Positions 39,576 to 49,744 of a stretch of 64,000 bases of DNA are shown here, piece by piece (within the stretch, counting starts at the first letter, position 1; each line of letters starts with the position of its first letter). The position numbers and the translations under genes are program-made. Source of the DNA: an uncultured Helicobacter sp. (GTDB lineage Bacteria > Campylobacterota > Campylobacteria > Campylobacterales > Helicobacteraceae); NCBI GenBank assembly GCA_944323645.1, contig CALUTE010000006.1:1-64000 (forward strand), written 5' to 3'. The notes under the pieces are model-generated. The model saw nothing but the letters and a program-made list of their open reading frames with translations, searched no databases and was not told where the DNA came from.

Positions 39576-40014
39576 ACCCCATAAGTCTTTTATGCTCAAT
39601 CTTTATACACGCATCTTCCTCATACCATATACCACTTTGTGTGAGCAAGCTCTTTGCTTGCATATTACGTAGCCCAAGCTGCACCCACACACATTTTGGT
39701 AAACAACCAACCTCTCTACTAGATTCTATAATTTCAAGTGCTACCTCTTTAAGCACTTCACTCTTTCGAAATACATTAATAATGTCGCAAGATTTTTTGT
39801 TTTGCTGCATAGAATATAGCGCTTCATATAACGACCGATACGCTTTTTCGCCAAGGATTTCCCCACCACGAGGATAAACAGGGACAATACAATACCCCTG
39901 TGTTTGCAAATAATGCGCCACCTGATAGCTTGGCTTAGTATTATCAGGAGAAAGCCCAAGAACTACAATATTTGTACTTTGTCTAAATATTTCTTGTTTT
40001 TGTGTGTCATTCAT
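39565..40014 (-). CDS. CoA-binding domain protein (YccU type)
   Basis: 149 residues with a single Rossmann CoA_binding_2 domain: VVLGLSPDNTKPSYQVAHYL, PVYPRGGEILGEKAY, INVFRKSEVL and the C-terminal CIKIEHKRLMG. The succinyl-CoA-synthetase-like fold is recognised, but the cellular role of this family is unknown. AGAGG precedes the ATG. It is convergent and overlapping with the DedA gene. Confidence 0.87.
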   Translation of the reverse strand: MNDTQKQEIFRQSTNIVVLGLSPDNTKPSYQVAHYLQTQGYCIVPVYPRGGEILGEKAYRSLYEALYSMQQNKKSCDIINVFRKSEVLKEVALEIIESSREVGCLPKCVWVQLGLRNMQAKSLLTQSGIWYEEDACIKIEHKRLMGSSC

Positions 40015-40197
40015 TGTGATTGCCTCTGCTTAATTTTGTAACATTATAGCAGAATCTAAATATTCCCACCATAGCTAAACATTGCAAAACATTTACAAAT
40101 TGTCGATATTATCCCCAGTAGGAAGCATATAGTCTCTTACTAGCATTTAGTATCCCTTGGCAACGCTTCTTCAACATTTTTTCACAAAGGAGTCTCT

Positions 40198-40992
40198 ATG
40201 AAACCTTTATCCGCACTACTCACTAAGCCGCTGTATAAAATTCTCTTAGGGGGGGGGGCATTACTAAGCACTATCACTTATGCAAGCGCGCAAACTTCTG
40301 GATTTTTCGTAGGTGCCCTTGTGGGTGCTATGGCACCCAATAATAATTTTTCATATTCCTATGAAAATGCTCAAGTATGGGGAAATGAGAATGGCAACTG
40401 GACAAATTCTAATTTTATATCAAGTGGCAATGCCAAACAAAACACTTTCTCTACCAATCTCAACTATGGTGTGCGCTTAGGCTATGTACTAGCACTCAAC
40501 AACTACAACGCATTTCGCCTCTATGGTAAATATTCGGCAGGACAATATGCAATAGGTACAGATATTAGCGGTGCCCAATACCAAGGCGTGCAACAAGAAA
40601 GTTTCTTTGCTCATCAACTTGGAGCTGGAATTGATTATATGTTGTCATTCTCTGCCAAAAGCAATGCTTGGGGCTTATTTGTTGGTGGCGGCTATGAATA
40701 TTGGCTTGGCGAAGTCTATGACAATCTCAAAAATCTCCAAAGCATCTCCTACGAAACATCGCTCAACAATCACTTTCCTTATGTCAATATTGGTCTAACA
40801 AAAGCATTTGGCTCAGGAATGGTTAGCGTGGAAATTGGCTACAGACATTATTTTAACACTATGTATAGCGGCAAATTCGATACTACTTCGTGGCGAGAGC
40901 AAGCCCATTCTGAATTGCGAGGAGATATAAAGACAGACTATACAGCAAAGCCCTCTATGAGTTTCTATGCTGCTTTAAATGTGAAGTTTTAG
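40198..40992 (+). CDS. Outer-membrane beta-barrel protein, phase-variable (ON length)
   Basis: 264 residues with a signal peptide (cleavage after YASA) and alternating aromatic strands ending in a terminal Phe (YAALNVKF), the C-terminal signature of barrel proteins. It fits the small Helicobacter outer-membrane protein families, with RLYGKYSAG and EIGYRHYF strands. A G10 tract at 40249-40258 encodes three glycines inside the signal peptide. At ten G the frame is intact, so the gene is in the ON state, and nine or eleven G would truncate it at once. AAAGGAG precedes the ATG. Function unknown. Confidence 0.85.
   Translation: MKPLSALLTKPLYKILLGGGALLSTITYASAQTSGFFVGALVGAMAPNNNFSYSYENAQVWGNENGNWTNSNFISSGNAKQNTFSTNLNYGVRLGYVLALNNYNAFRLYGKYSAGQYAIGTDISGAQYQGVQQESFFAHQLGAGIDYMLSFSAKSNAWGLFVGGGYEYWLGEVYDNLKNLQSISYETSLNNHFPYVNIGLTKAFGSGMVSVEIGYRHYFNTMYSGKFDTTSWREQAHSELRGDIKTDYTAKPSMSFYAALNVKF
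40249..40258 (+). repeat. G10 homopolymer inside an outer-membrane protein signal sequence
   Basis: Ten G within the coding sequence after codon 16. Slipped-strand mispairing at tracts of this length is the classical phase-variation mechanism of Helicobacter and Campylobacter surface genes. The current length keeps the frame open. Confidence 0.85.
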
Positions 40993-41002
40993 TCCTGTAT
41001 AA

Positions 41003-41025
41003 TAGCAGGGCTTTACCCCTTGCTA
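41003..41025 (+). terminator. Hairpin after the outer-membrane protein gene
   Basis: TAGCAGGG at 41003-41010 pairs with CCCTTGCTA ending at 41025, with one bulged T and a short loop, ten bases after the stop codon. No T-run follows, so termination is uncertain. Confidence 0.35.
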
Positions 41026-41316
41026 AAGTTACTAGCTATAAGTAGATATCCTAAAGAGCCAACAAAAAAGCACAAGAGTCCTATACTCACATCTACCAAC
41101 AAAAAACACAACACTAAATACCTGACTAAATACCTGCTATGCCCTAATAGCTAGCTTTAGTTGTACGTAGAATTTAAGCCAACAAAAAAGCACAAAATCC
41201 CGGAATCTTTTAGATTCATAAGCATAAATCTCTATACCTCAATGTTAAGCTCCAAGATCTAGACCTTTATAGATTCTGCCACACATCTTTATACAACTCT
41301 GCTAGCACATTACACC
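41026..41316. repeat. Gap with direct repeats between convergent genes
   Basis: The rest of the gap carries a 19-base direct repeat (AGCCAACAAAAAAGCACAA) at 41057-41075 and 41177-41195, exactly 120 bases apart. A 12-base tandem (ACTAAATACCTG twice) lies near 41113-41137. No gene is visible. Confidence 0.5.
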
Positions 41317-42792
41317 TTACCAAATCTGCTTATAATATGTTTTAGCTGGGGTATGGCGTAGATAAATGATACTATTTTGTCCAAGACATAGAGTATGTTT
41401 ATTTGTCTTGCTATGATTATTATCTATGGGCTTATTAGCTTCGCATTCGCTAAAATGAAGCGATGTAAGTACTCCACTATCAGCAAGCACATTGATAGTG
41501 CGCTCCTGTGTGTGCTTGATTTTTGTTAGTAAAATCTTGTGAGGAAAGACACTTGCTATACGCAAATCAGCACTTGTCGTACTCATCGAATAAATACTAC
41601 CAGCTAGTGATCCAATCAACCCTAAGCCGCTCCCTGCGCTCTCAAGCGCACTACTTAAGCCAATCTGTGTGGCAAGCTTTATAGTTGCAGAAATGATCGC
41701 TCGGGTTGCTATGGTTTTAATTTGTTTTTCAAATTCTGTAGCAATGATCGCATCAGTGTTAAGTATCTCCTCAAATTGCTCTCCAGAATCTAATCTATAA
41801 TGTTGTGTAAAACTTCTACCTGCCTCCAATTGGGGAAGCGCAACACCAAAGTGATGCAACCCATTTGAAGTGATGAAAGGAAGCGAAAAGGATATTTCAC
41901 TTTTATGCATTTGCCTACCCTCTTCTAACAGAATCCACGTATATGATTCTGCTACACTTGAAGCCTGTGAAAAATACTCCATATCACTTGCAATAATTGC
42001 TAAATTGGTCATACCATAGGCTTCTTTAAGGTAATCAATCCCTTTTGAATCTCCGCTAAGCAGGAAAAATAAGCCAGAAACATAAGAAATATTTGGGTTA
42101 ATGAACCCATCAAAAGCGCGAAAGTTTGCAAGATTTGTGTAACGCTGCGTTAGAATATTGTCAATTTGGGATTCTTGAATACCAATATTGCCTTTTGCTT
42201 TGCTCTTATCATAGCGATCTTGCTCCTCTTGTAGGGATTGCTGAATCTGTTTGGCGTAGTATTCTTTGGCACGCCTTTGGCGATCATTAGCTCTGTTGAA
42301 TTCCACACGCGCACCTTCAAGATCAGTGTGAGAGAGATTATAAAGCGCTTTATAATAATTCAACAACACCCCCTCATAAATATTACCCCGATACGCCATA
42401 ACATTATCATTCACAAGAACAGCGCCACCTTGAGATAACCCAGTAGATAGAATCCCTTCTTCCTCGAATTTCAGAAATACTCTTTCACTTTTTTCTAAAA
42501 ACTCAAGAGCATCTTTTGTCTCTCCTACATAGCCACTCACGCCAGCCTGAATCAACCAAAGCAAATCATCTTTTTTGGCAAGCTTTTGGGCAATTTTATG
42601 AGCTTTTTGCGCAGACTCCATATAATACACTTTACTAAAATGCTCTAATTTTGCTACATCAGTCGCACACCCACAAAAAAAAGCACTAAATACGCCAAGC
42701 ACTAAAGATTTTAACATTACTGTTAGCATATTTTGGGTTTTTAATTGCCAAGCATATAGCATAGTGGCTAATAAAGATTCTTGTTGTTTCAT
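41317..42792 (-). CDS. Lipoprotein, COG3014-like
   Basis: 491 residues. The N-terminus holds a long leader ending in a lipobox-like VFSAFFCGCA (Cys about residue 42), so lipid anchoring is likely. The mature part is a helical, TPR-like domain (ALEFLEKSERVFLKFEEEG, DLEGARVEFNRANDRQRRAKEYY), as in the uncharacterised COG3014 lipoproteins. Further on is a small Gly-rich hydrophobic patch near residue 390. ATG 42792 has a good AAAGGAAAT site, although internal Met codons at about 22 and 26 would give a more usual signal length. Function unknown. Confidence 0.75.
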   Translation of the reverse strand: MKQQESLLATMLYAWQLKTQNMLTVMLKSLVLGVFSAFFCGCATDVAKLEHFSKVYYMESAQKAHKIAQKLAKKDDLLWLIQAGVSGYVGETKDALEFLEKSERVFLKFEEEGILSTGLSQGGAVLVNDNVMAYRGNIYEGVLLNYYKALYNLSHTDLEGARVEFNRANDRQRRAKEYYAKQIQQSLQEEQDRYDKSKAKGNIGIQESQIDNILTQRYTNLANFRAFDGFINPNISYVSGLFFLLSGDSKGIDYLKEAYGMTNLAIIASDMEYFSQASSVAESYTWILLEEGRQMHKSEISFSLPFITSNGLHHFGVALPQLEAGRSFTQHYRLDSGEQFEEILNTDAIIATEFEKQIKTIATRAIISATIKLATQIGLSSALESAGSGLGLIGSLAGSIYSMSTTSADLRIASVFPHKILLTKIKHTQERTINVLADSGVLTSLHFSECEANKPIDNNHSKTNKHTLCLGQNSIIYLRHTPAKTYYKQIW

Positions 42793-42972
42793 CGTATTTC
42801 CTTTGTATCGCCTAAATAAAGCAATAGAATCTAGTTAATTTTACAGCATTTGTAAGAGAATTTAAACAACTTTTGGTTTCTGTTGCTTTCTATAAAGTTT
42901 TTGCATTTTTTAAAAATTATAAAGCACTAAATTGCTACAATCCTGTTTCATTTTTGCAACAAAGAGAACATA

Positions 42973-44784
42973 ATGCAACATATCCAAAACATACGAAATA
43001 TCGCTGTTATAGCCCATGTCGATCATGGCAAAACAACATTAGTCGATGGACTACTTACTCAATCAGGCACATTTAGTGAGCGTGAGCAAATCGATGAGCG
43101 AGTTATGGATTCTAACGACCTAGAGCGTGAGCGAGGTATCACAATCCTCTCTAAAAACACCGCTATCAATTACAAAGGCACAAAGATTAATATTATCGAT
43201 ACACCCGGACACGCAGACTTTGGCGGAGAGGTCGAGCGTGTGCTAAAAATGGTCGATGGCGTGCTGCTACTTGTCGATGCGCAAGAAGGCGTTATGCCAC
43301 AGACGAAGTTTGTCGTCAAAAAGGCTTTGAGCTTTGGTATCCGCCCTATTGTGGTGGTAAATAAAATCGATAAGCCCGCTGCCGAGCCAGATAGGGTGGT
43401 AGATGAGGTTTTTGACCTCTTTGTAGCGATGGAAGCGAGCGATTATCAGCTGGATTTTCCGGTGATCTATGCTGCGGCGCGTGATGGCTATGCGATAAAA
43501 AATCTCGAAGATGAGAAAAAGAATTTAGAGCCGCTTTTTGAAGCGATTTTAGAATATGTCCCTGCACCTAGTGGCAGTAGTGAATCTCCTCTGCAAATGC
43601 AGATTTTCACACTAGATTATGATAACTATGTTGGCAAAATCGGCATCGCACGCGTGTTTAATGGCAAGGTCAAAAAAGGTGAAAATGTGATGCTTGCTAA
43701 GAGTGATGGAGAAAAAGAAAATGGCAGGATCACAAAACTCATTGGATTTTTAGGGCTTGCACGCACCGAGATAGAATCCGCTCAAGCTGGGGATATCGTG
43801 GCAATAGCAGGGTTTAATACCATCGATGTAGGAGATTCTATCGTCGATCCTGCTAATCCTATGCCGCTTGATCCTATGCACCTAGAAGAGCCTACGATGA
43901 GCGTGTATTTCGCAGTCAATGATAGCCCGCTTGCAGGACTAGAGGGCAAACATGTAACGGCTAATAAGCTTAAAGACAGGCTACTTAAAGAAATGCAGAC
44001 AAATATCGCGATGAAATGCGAGGAAATGGGTGAGGGAAAATTCCGCGTATCAGGACGTGGGGAGCTACAAATCACGATTTTAGCTGAGAATCTACGGCGT
44101 GAGGGCTTTGAGTTTAGTATCTCTCGCCCTGAAGTGATTATCAAAGAAGAAAATGGGCTAAAGCTAGAACCTTTTGAACATCTAGTGATTGATACGCCAC
44201 AGGATTTTAGCGGAGCGATTATCGAGCGATTAGGCAAACGCAAAGCCGAGATGAAAGCCATGAATCCAATGGGCGATGGTTATACACGGCTAGAGTTCGA
44301 GATACCCGCGCGTGGGCTTATCGGATACAGAAGTGAGTTTTTGACTGATACCAAGGGCGAGGGTGTGATGAACCATTCTTTTTTGGAGTTTCGTCCCTTT
44401 AGTGGCAATGTAGAATCTCGCAAAAATGGTGCACTTGTCTCCATGGAAAATGGCGAGGCGACAGGATTCTCACTTTTTAATATCCAAGAGCGCGGTGTGC
44501 TATTTATCGCACCACAGACTAAAGTCTATGTGGGTATGATTATTGGTGAGCATAGTAGAGATAATGACCTTGATGTCAATCCAATTAAAGCCAAGCATTT
44601 GACCAATATGCGTGCAAGTGGGAGCGATGATGCAATCAAGCTCGTGCCACCAAGGGATTTGACCCTAGAGAGAGCACTAGAGTGGATAGAGGACGATGAG
44701 ATACTAGAGGTTACCCCTCTAAATATCAGAATCCGTAAGAAATATCTCGATCCCACCGAGCGTAGGCGTATGGCACGCAAATAA
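42973..44784 (+). CDS. typA: GTP-binding elongation factor-like protein TypA/BipA
   Basis: A 603-residue translational GTPase that binds ribosomes and helps large-subunit assembly and stress growth. G1 is [11 protein letters not shown], the switch I region has [10 protein letters not shown]3 is [12 protein letters not shown] and G4 is VVNKIDKP. Domains II, III and V and the unique C-terminal BipA domain ([17 protein letters not shown]) follow. The gene is visibly richer in G+C than its neighbours: two 60-base rows I counted (43381, 44221) have 32 and 30 G+C, against 19 in a row of nrdA (46021). This may reflect codon bias or recombination. Confidence 0.97.
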   Translation: MQHIQNIRNIAVIAHVDHGKTTLVDGLLTQSGTFSEREQIDERVMDSNDLERERGITILSKNTAINYKGTKINIIDTPGHADFGGEVERVLKMVDGVLLLVDAQEGVMPQTKFVVKKALSFGIRPIVVVNKIDKPAAEPDRVVDEVFDLFVAMEASDYQLDFPVIYAAARDGYAIKNLEDEKKNLEPLFEAILEYVPAPSGSSESPLQMQIFTLDYDNYVGKIGIARVFNGKVKKGENVMLAKSDGEKENGRITKLIGFLGLARTEIESAQAGDIVAIAGFNTIDVGDSIVDPANPMPLDPMHLEEPTMSVYFAVNDSPLAGLEGKHVTANKLKDRLLKEMQTNIAMKCEEMGEGKFRVSGRGELQITILAENLRREGFEFSISRPEVIIKEENGLKLEPFEHLVIDTPQDFSGAIIERLGKRKAEMKAMNPMGDGYTRLEFEIPARGLIGYRSEFLTDTKGEGVMNHSFLEFRPFSGNVESRKNGALVSMENGEATGFSLFNIQERGVLFIAPQTKVYVGMIIGEHSRDNDLDVNPIKAKHLTNMRASGSDDAIKLVPPRDLTLERALEWIEDDEILEVTPLNIRIRKKYLDPTERRRMARK

Positions 44785-44822
44785 AGTGCAATCACAGAAT
44801 CTAGATTCATAAAGGAGGCAAT

Positions 44823-45458
44823 ATGGATACACAAAAAAATAAATTTTTAGAGGGTGTGGCTATGCGCCACGCGTGCAAGGAATTTGATGAAAGCAAAAAA
44901 ATTCCAGCAGAGCAGTTTGAGGAGATTTTACAGGTAGGCTATGCTGCGCCAAGCTCATTTGGTATGGAGCCTACGCGTCTTGTAGTAGTGAGGGACCCAA
45001 AGGCGCGAGAGGAGATTCGCGCACTATGCTGGGATCAGCGACAGATCACAACTGCTTCAGAACTTGTGCTGTTTAAAACACTCAAGACTGATTTGCTTGC
45101 ACACACAAATTATGTGCAAAATGCTTTCGCACGCAAACAAAAAACTCCCGAACAAGTAGAAGCGTATAAAAAACGTTATAGTGGCTACCTCGCTGCACGC
45201 AGTTATGATGACTATACGATAGGCTACTGGGCGGCGTTGCAGAGCTATATCATCGCTACTTCGATGATGGATTATGCCTCATACTTGGGGATTGATACCT
45301 GTATGATTGAGGGGTTTGAAAAGCCCGAGTTAGAATCCTACCTCGGACTTGATAGAGAACAGGAGCAAATCACGCTCTTATTAGCCTTTGGCTATCGTAT
45401 CAAGCCCCAATCCAAGCGATATAGAATCGACTTTGATGACTTCGTGGAATACAAATAA
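44823..45458 (+). CDS. NAD(P)H-dependent nitroreductase-family flavoprotein
   Basis: 211 residues of the nitroreductase fold: an N-terminal RHACKEFDESKKI, the FMN-binding YAAPSSFGMEPTRLVV, a central YWAALQSYIIATSMMD helix, and the C-terminal LAFGYRIKPQSKRYRIDFDDFV. It belongs with the group including H. pylori RdxA and FrxA, enzymes that activate nitroimidazoles. I cannot assign it to either. AAAGGAGG precedes the ATG. It follows typA by 38 bases and precedes nrdA by 9 bases, so cotranscription is plausible. Confidence 0.85.
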   Translation: MDTQKNKFLEGVAMRHACKEFDESKKIPAEQFEEILQVGYAAPSSFGMEPTRLVVVRDPKAREEIRALCWDQRQITTASELVLFKTLKTDLLAHTNYVQNAFARKQKTPEQVEAYKKRYSGYLAARSYDDYTIGYWAALQSYIIATSMMDYASYLGIDTCMIEGFEKPELESYLGLDREQEQITLLLAFGYRIKPQSKRYRIDFDDFVEYK

Positions 45459-45467
45459 GGAGAACAA

Positions 45468-47837
45468 ATGATAACTGTAATTAAACGAAGTGGGCGCGTA
45501 GAAACGCTTGATATTAGCAAAATCCAAAAATATACCGCAAGTGCAGTAGAAGGCATAAGTGGAGTAAGTCAAAGCGAATTAGAAACAGACGCAAAACTCC
45601 ACTTTCGTGATCGCATCACAACAGAAGAAATCCAGCAAACACTTATTAAGGCTGCTATGGATAAAATAGATATTGACACACCAAACTGGACATTCGTTGC
45701 AGCACGACTATTCTTGTATGATTTGTATCATCGTGTGAGCAACTTCACAGGCTATAAAAGCCTTAAAGAATATTTCGAACAAGGTGAGAATGAAGGAAAG
45801 ATTGTCAAAGGTCTGAAAGAAAAATTCGATTTAGATCTGCTGGATTCTAAAATTGATCCAAGTCGTGATTTGCAGTTTAATTATCTCGGGATAAAAACAC
45901 TCTATGATCGCTACCTACTTAAAGACAAAAACAACCGTCCTATTGAGCTTCCTCAACATATGTTTATGGCAATTGCAATGTTTTTAGCTCAAAATGAAAA
46001 AGAGCCAAATGAGTGGGCGATTAAATTCTATGATATGATTTCTAAATTTGAGGTGATTTGTGCCACACCAACACTTGCTAATGCACGCACTACGCGTCAT
46101 CAGTTAAGCTCTTGCTATGTGGGTAGCACGCCTGATAATATCGAGGGGATTTTTGATGCGTATAAAGAAATGGCACTTTTGAGTAAGTATGGCGGTGGTA
46201 TCGGCTGGGATTTTAGTCGTGTGCGAGGGCTAGGGAGCTTTATCGATGGGCATAAAAATGCTGCAGGTGGTGTCGTACCGTTTCTAAAAATAGCTAATGA
46301 TGTGGCGATTGCTGTCGATCAGCTTGGCACGCGCAAAGGTGCTATTGCAACATATTTAGAGGTATGGCACACCGATATTGGAGATTTTATTGATTTACGT
46401 AAAAATTCCGGCGAAGAGAGACGACGAACACACGATCTTTTCCCGGCATTGTGGATTTGTGATCTCTTTATGAAACGCGTAGAAGAAAATGGGCTTTGGA
46501 CACTTTTTGATCCCTATCAGTGTTCAGAGCTTACCGAACTCTATGGAGAAGCATTTGAAAAACGTTATATTGAACTTGAAAATGATCCAAATATTCTAAA
46601 AGACCATATCAATGCAAAGGAATTGTGGAAAAAGATTCTGACCAATTACTTTGAATCAGGCTTGCCATTCTTGTGTTTCAAAGATAATGCCAATCGTTGC
46701 AATCCAAACGCACACGCTGGGATTATCCGCAGTTCAAATCTCTGCACCGAAATTTTTCAAAATACTAATCCCAATCATTATATAGTAGAAGTGGAGTTTG
46801 AAGATGGGAGCTTTGCAGAGTTTGAAGAACAAGATGAGGTAGTGACTGACACTGGCATACGCAAAAAGGCAAATAAGATCACAAGCATAGATTCGCTCAA
46901 TGGTAAAAAAGTATTTATTACCTCACGCAAATCTCAAGATGGACAAACAGCCGTATGCAACCTCGCAAGCATAAATCTTAGTAAAATCAATACACAAAAA
47001 GATATTGAACGTGTTTTGCCAATAGCAATTAGAATGCTTGATAATGTAATCGATCTAAACTTTTACCCAAATAGAAAAGTAAAGACTACCAACGCTCTTA
47101 ATCGCGCCATAGGACTTGGTGTTATGGGTGAAGCAGAAATGCTTGCTACACAAAAAATTCATTGGGGATCACAAGAACATTTAAACAAGATTGATGAGAT
47201 TATGGAAATGATTAGCTACAATGCTATCCTTGCAAGCTCTAATCTTGCACTTGAACGAGGCAGTTATCCGCAGTTTAAGGGTTCAAATTGGAGCAAGGGT
47301 ATTTTTCCTATCGATTTAGCAAACAAAGAAGCGCTCAATTTGGTAGATAGAGGTGGGCTCTTTGGGCTTGTTTATAATTGGCAAACTCTAAAAGATCAAG
47401 TACAAAAAAATGGTATGCGCAATGGTTATCTTATGGCAATAGCACCCACAAGCTCAATCTCCATCCTTGTAGGGACAACACAAACAATTGAGCCGGTTTA
47501 TCGTAAAAAATGGTCAGAGGAGAATCTAAGCGGACTTATCCCTGTAGTAGTGCCAAACTTAAATCTTGAAACATGGGAGTATTATACTTCTGCATATGAT
47601 CTTGACCAACAAGATATTATCAAAGCTGCAGCAATTCGACAAAAATGGGTCGATCAAGGGCAAAGCACGAATGTATTTATGAAAATCGACAAAGTGAGTG
47701 GTAAAGTCTTACACAATATTTATACACTTGCTTGGAAACTTGGGCTAAAATCCACATACTATTTACGCAGCGAAAGCCCAGAAGCAGAAGATAAAATGGT
47801 TATGGATAGATCAGTAGAGTGCTATAATTGTCAGTAA
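45468..47837 (+). CDS. nrdA: Ribonucleoside-diphosphate reductase alpha chain, class Ia
   Basis: 789 residues, the catalytic subunit making deoxyribonucleotides. An ATP-cone-like N-terminus (VIKRSGRVETLDISKIQKY) precedes the ten-stranded barrel. Catalytic Cys residues are visible in LSSCYVGS (about 215), SSNLCTEIF (about 425) and AVCNLASINLS (about 496). The shuttle pair is the C-terminal CYNCQ. The radical-path tyrosines lie in the segment before it. AAGGAG precedes the ATG. The beta subunit gene is not in this window. Confidence 0.96.
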   Translation: MITVIKRSGRVETLDISKIQKYTASAVEGISGVSQSELETDAKLHFRDRITTEEIQQTLIKAAMDKIDIDTPNWTFVAARLFLYDLYHRVSNFTGYKSLKEYFEQGENEGKIVKGLKEKFDLDLLDSKIDPSRDLQFNYLGIKTLYDRYLLKDKNNRPIELPQHMFMAIAMFLAQNEKEPNEWAIKFYDMISKFEVICATPTLANARTTRHQLSSCYVGSTPDNIEGIFDAYKEMALLSKYGGGIGWDFSRVRGLGSFIDGHKNAAGGVVPFLKIANDVAIAVDQLGTRKGAIATYLEVWHTDIGDFIDLRKNSGEERRRTHDLFPALWICDLFMKRVEENGLWTLFDPYQCSELTELYGEAFEKRYIELENDPNILKDHINAKELWKKILTNYFESGLPFLCFKDNANRCNPNAHAGIIRSSNLCTEIFQNTNPNHYIVEVEFEDGSFAEFEEQDEVVTDTGIRKKANKITSIDSLNGKKVFITSRKSQDGQTAVCNLASINLSKINTQKDIERVLPIAIRMLDNVIDLNFYPNRKVKTTNALNRAIGLGVMGEAEMLATQKIHWGSQEHLNKIDEIMEMISYNAILASSNLALERGSYPQFKGSNWSKGIFPIDLANKEALNLVDRGGLFGLVYNWQTLKDQVQKNGMRNGYLMAIAPTSSISILVGTTQTIEPVYRKKWSEENLSGLIPVVVPNLNLETWEYYTSAYDLDQQDIIKAAAIRQKWVDQGQSTNVFMKIDKVSGKVLHNIYTLAWKLGLKSTYYLRSESPEAEDKMVMDRSVECYNCQ

Positions 47838-47850
47838 ATAAGGAGAAAAT

Positions 47851-48348
47851 ATGGAATTTGTAAGTGTTATTATGGGAAGCAAAAGCGATTATGAGATTAT
47901 GCAAAACTGCATAGAAATATTGCAATCTTTTGATATTCCCTTTGAAGTACTTATAAGTTCTGCTCATCGTAGCCCTAAGCGTACCGAAGAATATGTTGCA
48001 GAAGCGGAAAAGCGCGGCGCGCAAGTGTTTATTTGTGCGGCAGGTATGGCAGCTCATCTTGCGGGGGCAGTGTGCGCTCGTACAACAAAACCAGTCATTG
48101 GCGTGCCTCTTGCAGGCGGCGTACTTGATGGTCTTGATGCACTGCTCTCAACAGCGCAAATGCCCGGCGGTATGCCAGTAGCCTGTATGAGCGTAGGTAA
48201 AGCAGGGGCGGTGAATGCTGCATATTTTGCTATGCAGATTCTAGGACTTAACAACCAAAATGTGTCACAAAAACTACTCAAAGATAGGGAATCCAAAACC
48301 AAAAAAGTCGAGCAAGACTCAAAAGAAATAGAAGTGAGAATACATTAG
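47851..48348 (+). CDS. purE: N5-carboxyaminoimidazole ribonucleotide mutase
   Basis: A 165-residue class I PurE catalysing a carboxyl shift in purine synthesis. Diagnostic are [12 protein letters not shown] at the N-terminus, [13 protein letters not shown], and the catalytic [28 protein letters not shown] precedes the ATG, 13 bases after the nrdA stop. It heads a closely packed run continuing to the M23 peptidase gene. Confidence 0.96.
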   Translation: MEFVSVIMGSKSDYEIMQNCIEILQSFDIPFEVLISSAHRSPKRTEEYVAEAEKRGAQVFICAAGMAAHLAGAVCARTTKPVIGVPLAGGVLDGLDALLSTAQMPGGMPVACMSVGKAGAVNAAYFAMQILGLNNQNVSQKLLKDRESKTKKVEQDSKEIEVRIH

Positions 48349-48358
48349 GAGTGGTGGT

Positions 48359-48847
48359 ATGGAAGCAAAAAATACAGCGTGGGTGGAGTTTGGTGAGTTT
48401 GTAAAGCTTTCTGGTCTTGAAGAACAAAAAGTTCAAGAAATGATAGAAAGTGGCACAATAGCAAGCAAAGAGGAAAATGGACAGATATTTATTGAAGCTC
48501 AAAGCAGTACGAATGCTTTAATTAGTCGTGTTCAAACAGGGCTAACTTCTGCAGAAACAAGTGGAGTAGCATACGATCCCGTATTTGTAGAACGCACTAT
48601 TCATACCATTATGGGCTTGCACGAAAAGGTTATTGTCGCTAAAGATGAAACTATAAGTGCTTTCAAAAGTGAAAATAGCTTTCTAAAAGAAGCACTGATT
48701 TCTATGCAAGAAGTATATGATGATGATAAAAAAACTATTGATATTATGCGTGAAGAGCTAAAAAACGCACGTGAAGAACTTGAGTTTATGAAGCGTAAAT
48801 ATCGCCTTATGTGGGGAAAAGTTTCGGATCTTAGTGGCAACAAATGA
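48359..48847 (+). CDS. Coiled-coil regulator-like protein, DUF3972 type
   Basis: 162 residues. The first part (WVEFGEFVKLSGLEEQKVQEMIESG, here described over residues 8-32) resembles a MerR-like or helix-turn-helix DNA-reading fold. The second half is a long coiled coil rich in Glu and Lys. This layout matches the DUF3972 proteins of Campylobacterota as I recall them; function unknown. It ends overlapping the next gene by four bases (ATGA), implying coupling. Confidence 0.65.
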   Translation: MEAKNTAWVEFGEFVKLSGLEEQKVQEMIESGTIASKEENGQIFIEAQSSTNALISRVQTGLTSAETSGVAYDPVFVERTIHTIMGLHEKVIVAKDETISAFKSENSFLKEALISMQEVYDDDKKTIDIMREELKNAREELEFMKRKYRLMWGKVSDLSGNK

Positions 48848-49734
48848 ACACTACAACGCAATGTCTTACGTGTCTCTATGAGCAGGCAAAGCGCACGCTA
48901 CAACTACTAGATTCCACTCCGGAATCTAACAATACACAGATTCTGCATAAAAAGAAAAATATGACAAAAGATTGTGCTCCGCACATCTTTGGAATCCCGA
49001 CAAACCCTCCTGTAATACCGCCGCCACAATTAGCCATCACAGTGTATAAACATATCGCACAACTCACAAACACTACCGACCCATACCAACTTATCAAAGC
49101 TCAGAGCATTGCTAAAGCTAAAGAGTTTCTCCAAAAAATCCCTTTACGCTATGATCTTGAGTGGGGCATTAAGATAGCAGCGCTTGGCAATGTGATTGAT
49201 TATGGAAACAGTGATGCCTTTAGGCTAGATTCTTGCTTGTTTGAAGCAGAATCCATACACTTTAGTATCTATGATATTCAAGCCCTGCAAACCTCGCTAC
49301 AAGGTGCTAAAAAACTTGTATATATCGGAGATAATGCAGGAGAAGATGTCTTTGATAGTGTTCTTGTGCAAATTCTTACTTCGCTATACCCGCAGTTAGC
49401 CATTACATACTTTACACGCGGTGCTCCAATCATAAATGATAGCACCTTGCAAGATTTACAAACACACCAGTCGCCGATTTTAGATGTGTGTGAAGTAGTA
49501 GATTCTGGGGTAGAATCTGCTGGATTCTTATATGAGTTTGCCACATCATATGCTAAAAAACTTTATGATGAAGCAGATGTGATTCTCGCAAAAGGAATGG
49601 GCAACTTCGAATGCTTAGAAGATTGTAACGATAAGCGTGTGTTTTTACTCTTTAAAATCAAATGCGATGTGGTTGCCAAATTCATCGGAGAGCAGCGAGG
49701 CAGCTTTGTCTTAAAAAACGCTATTAATGAATAA
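48844..49734 (+). CDS. DUF89/ARMT1-family damage-control phosphatase
   Basis: 296 residues of the metal-dependent DUF89 phosphatase family. It shows an N-terminal CLTCLYEQA cysteine pair, the metal-binding YIGDNAGEDVFDS near residue 160, FTRGAPIINDST and ILAKGMGNFECLED. Family members hydrolyse damaged or surplus phosphorylated metabolites. A Pro-rich stretch near residues 48-62 is probably a loop. Overlap with the upstream gene indicates an operon. Confidence 0.85.
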   Translation: MNTTTQCLTCLYEQAKRTLQLLDSTPESNNTQILHKKKNMTKDCAPHIFGIPTNPPVIPPPQLAITVYKHIAQLTNTTDPYQLIKAQSIAKAKEFLQKIPLRYDLEWGIKIAALGNVIDYGNSDAFRLDSCLFEAESIHFSIYDIQALQTSLQGAKKLVYIGDNAGEDVFDSVLVQILTSLYPQLAITYFTRGAPIINDSTLQDLQTHQSPILDVCEVVDSGVESAGFLYEFATSYAKKLYDEADVILAKGMGNFECLEDCNDKRVFLLFKIKCDVVAKFIGEQRGSFVLKNAINE

Positions 49735-49744
49735 GGAGATACCT

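Noticed and set aside
43346..43567. Minus-strand frame inside typA
   Set aside because: It is a shadow of a well-conserved gene, with no ribosome site or family features.
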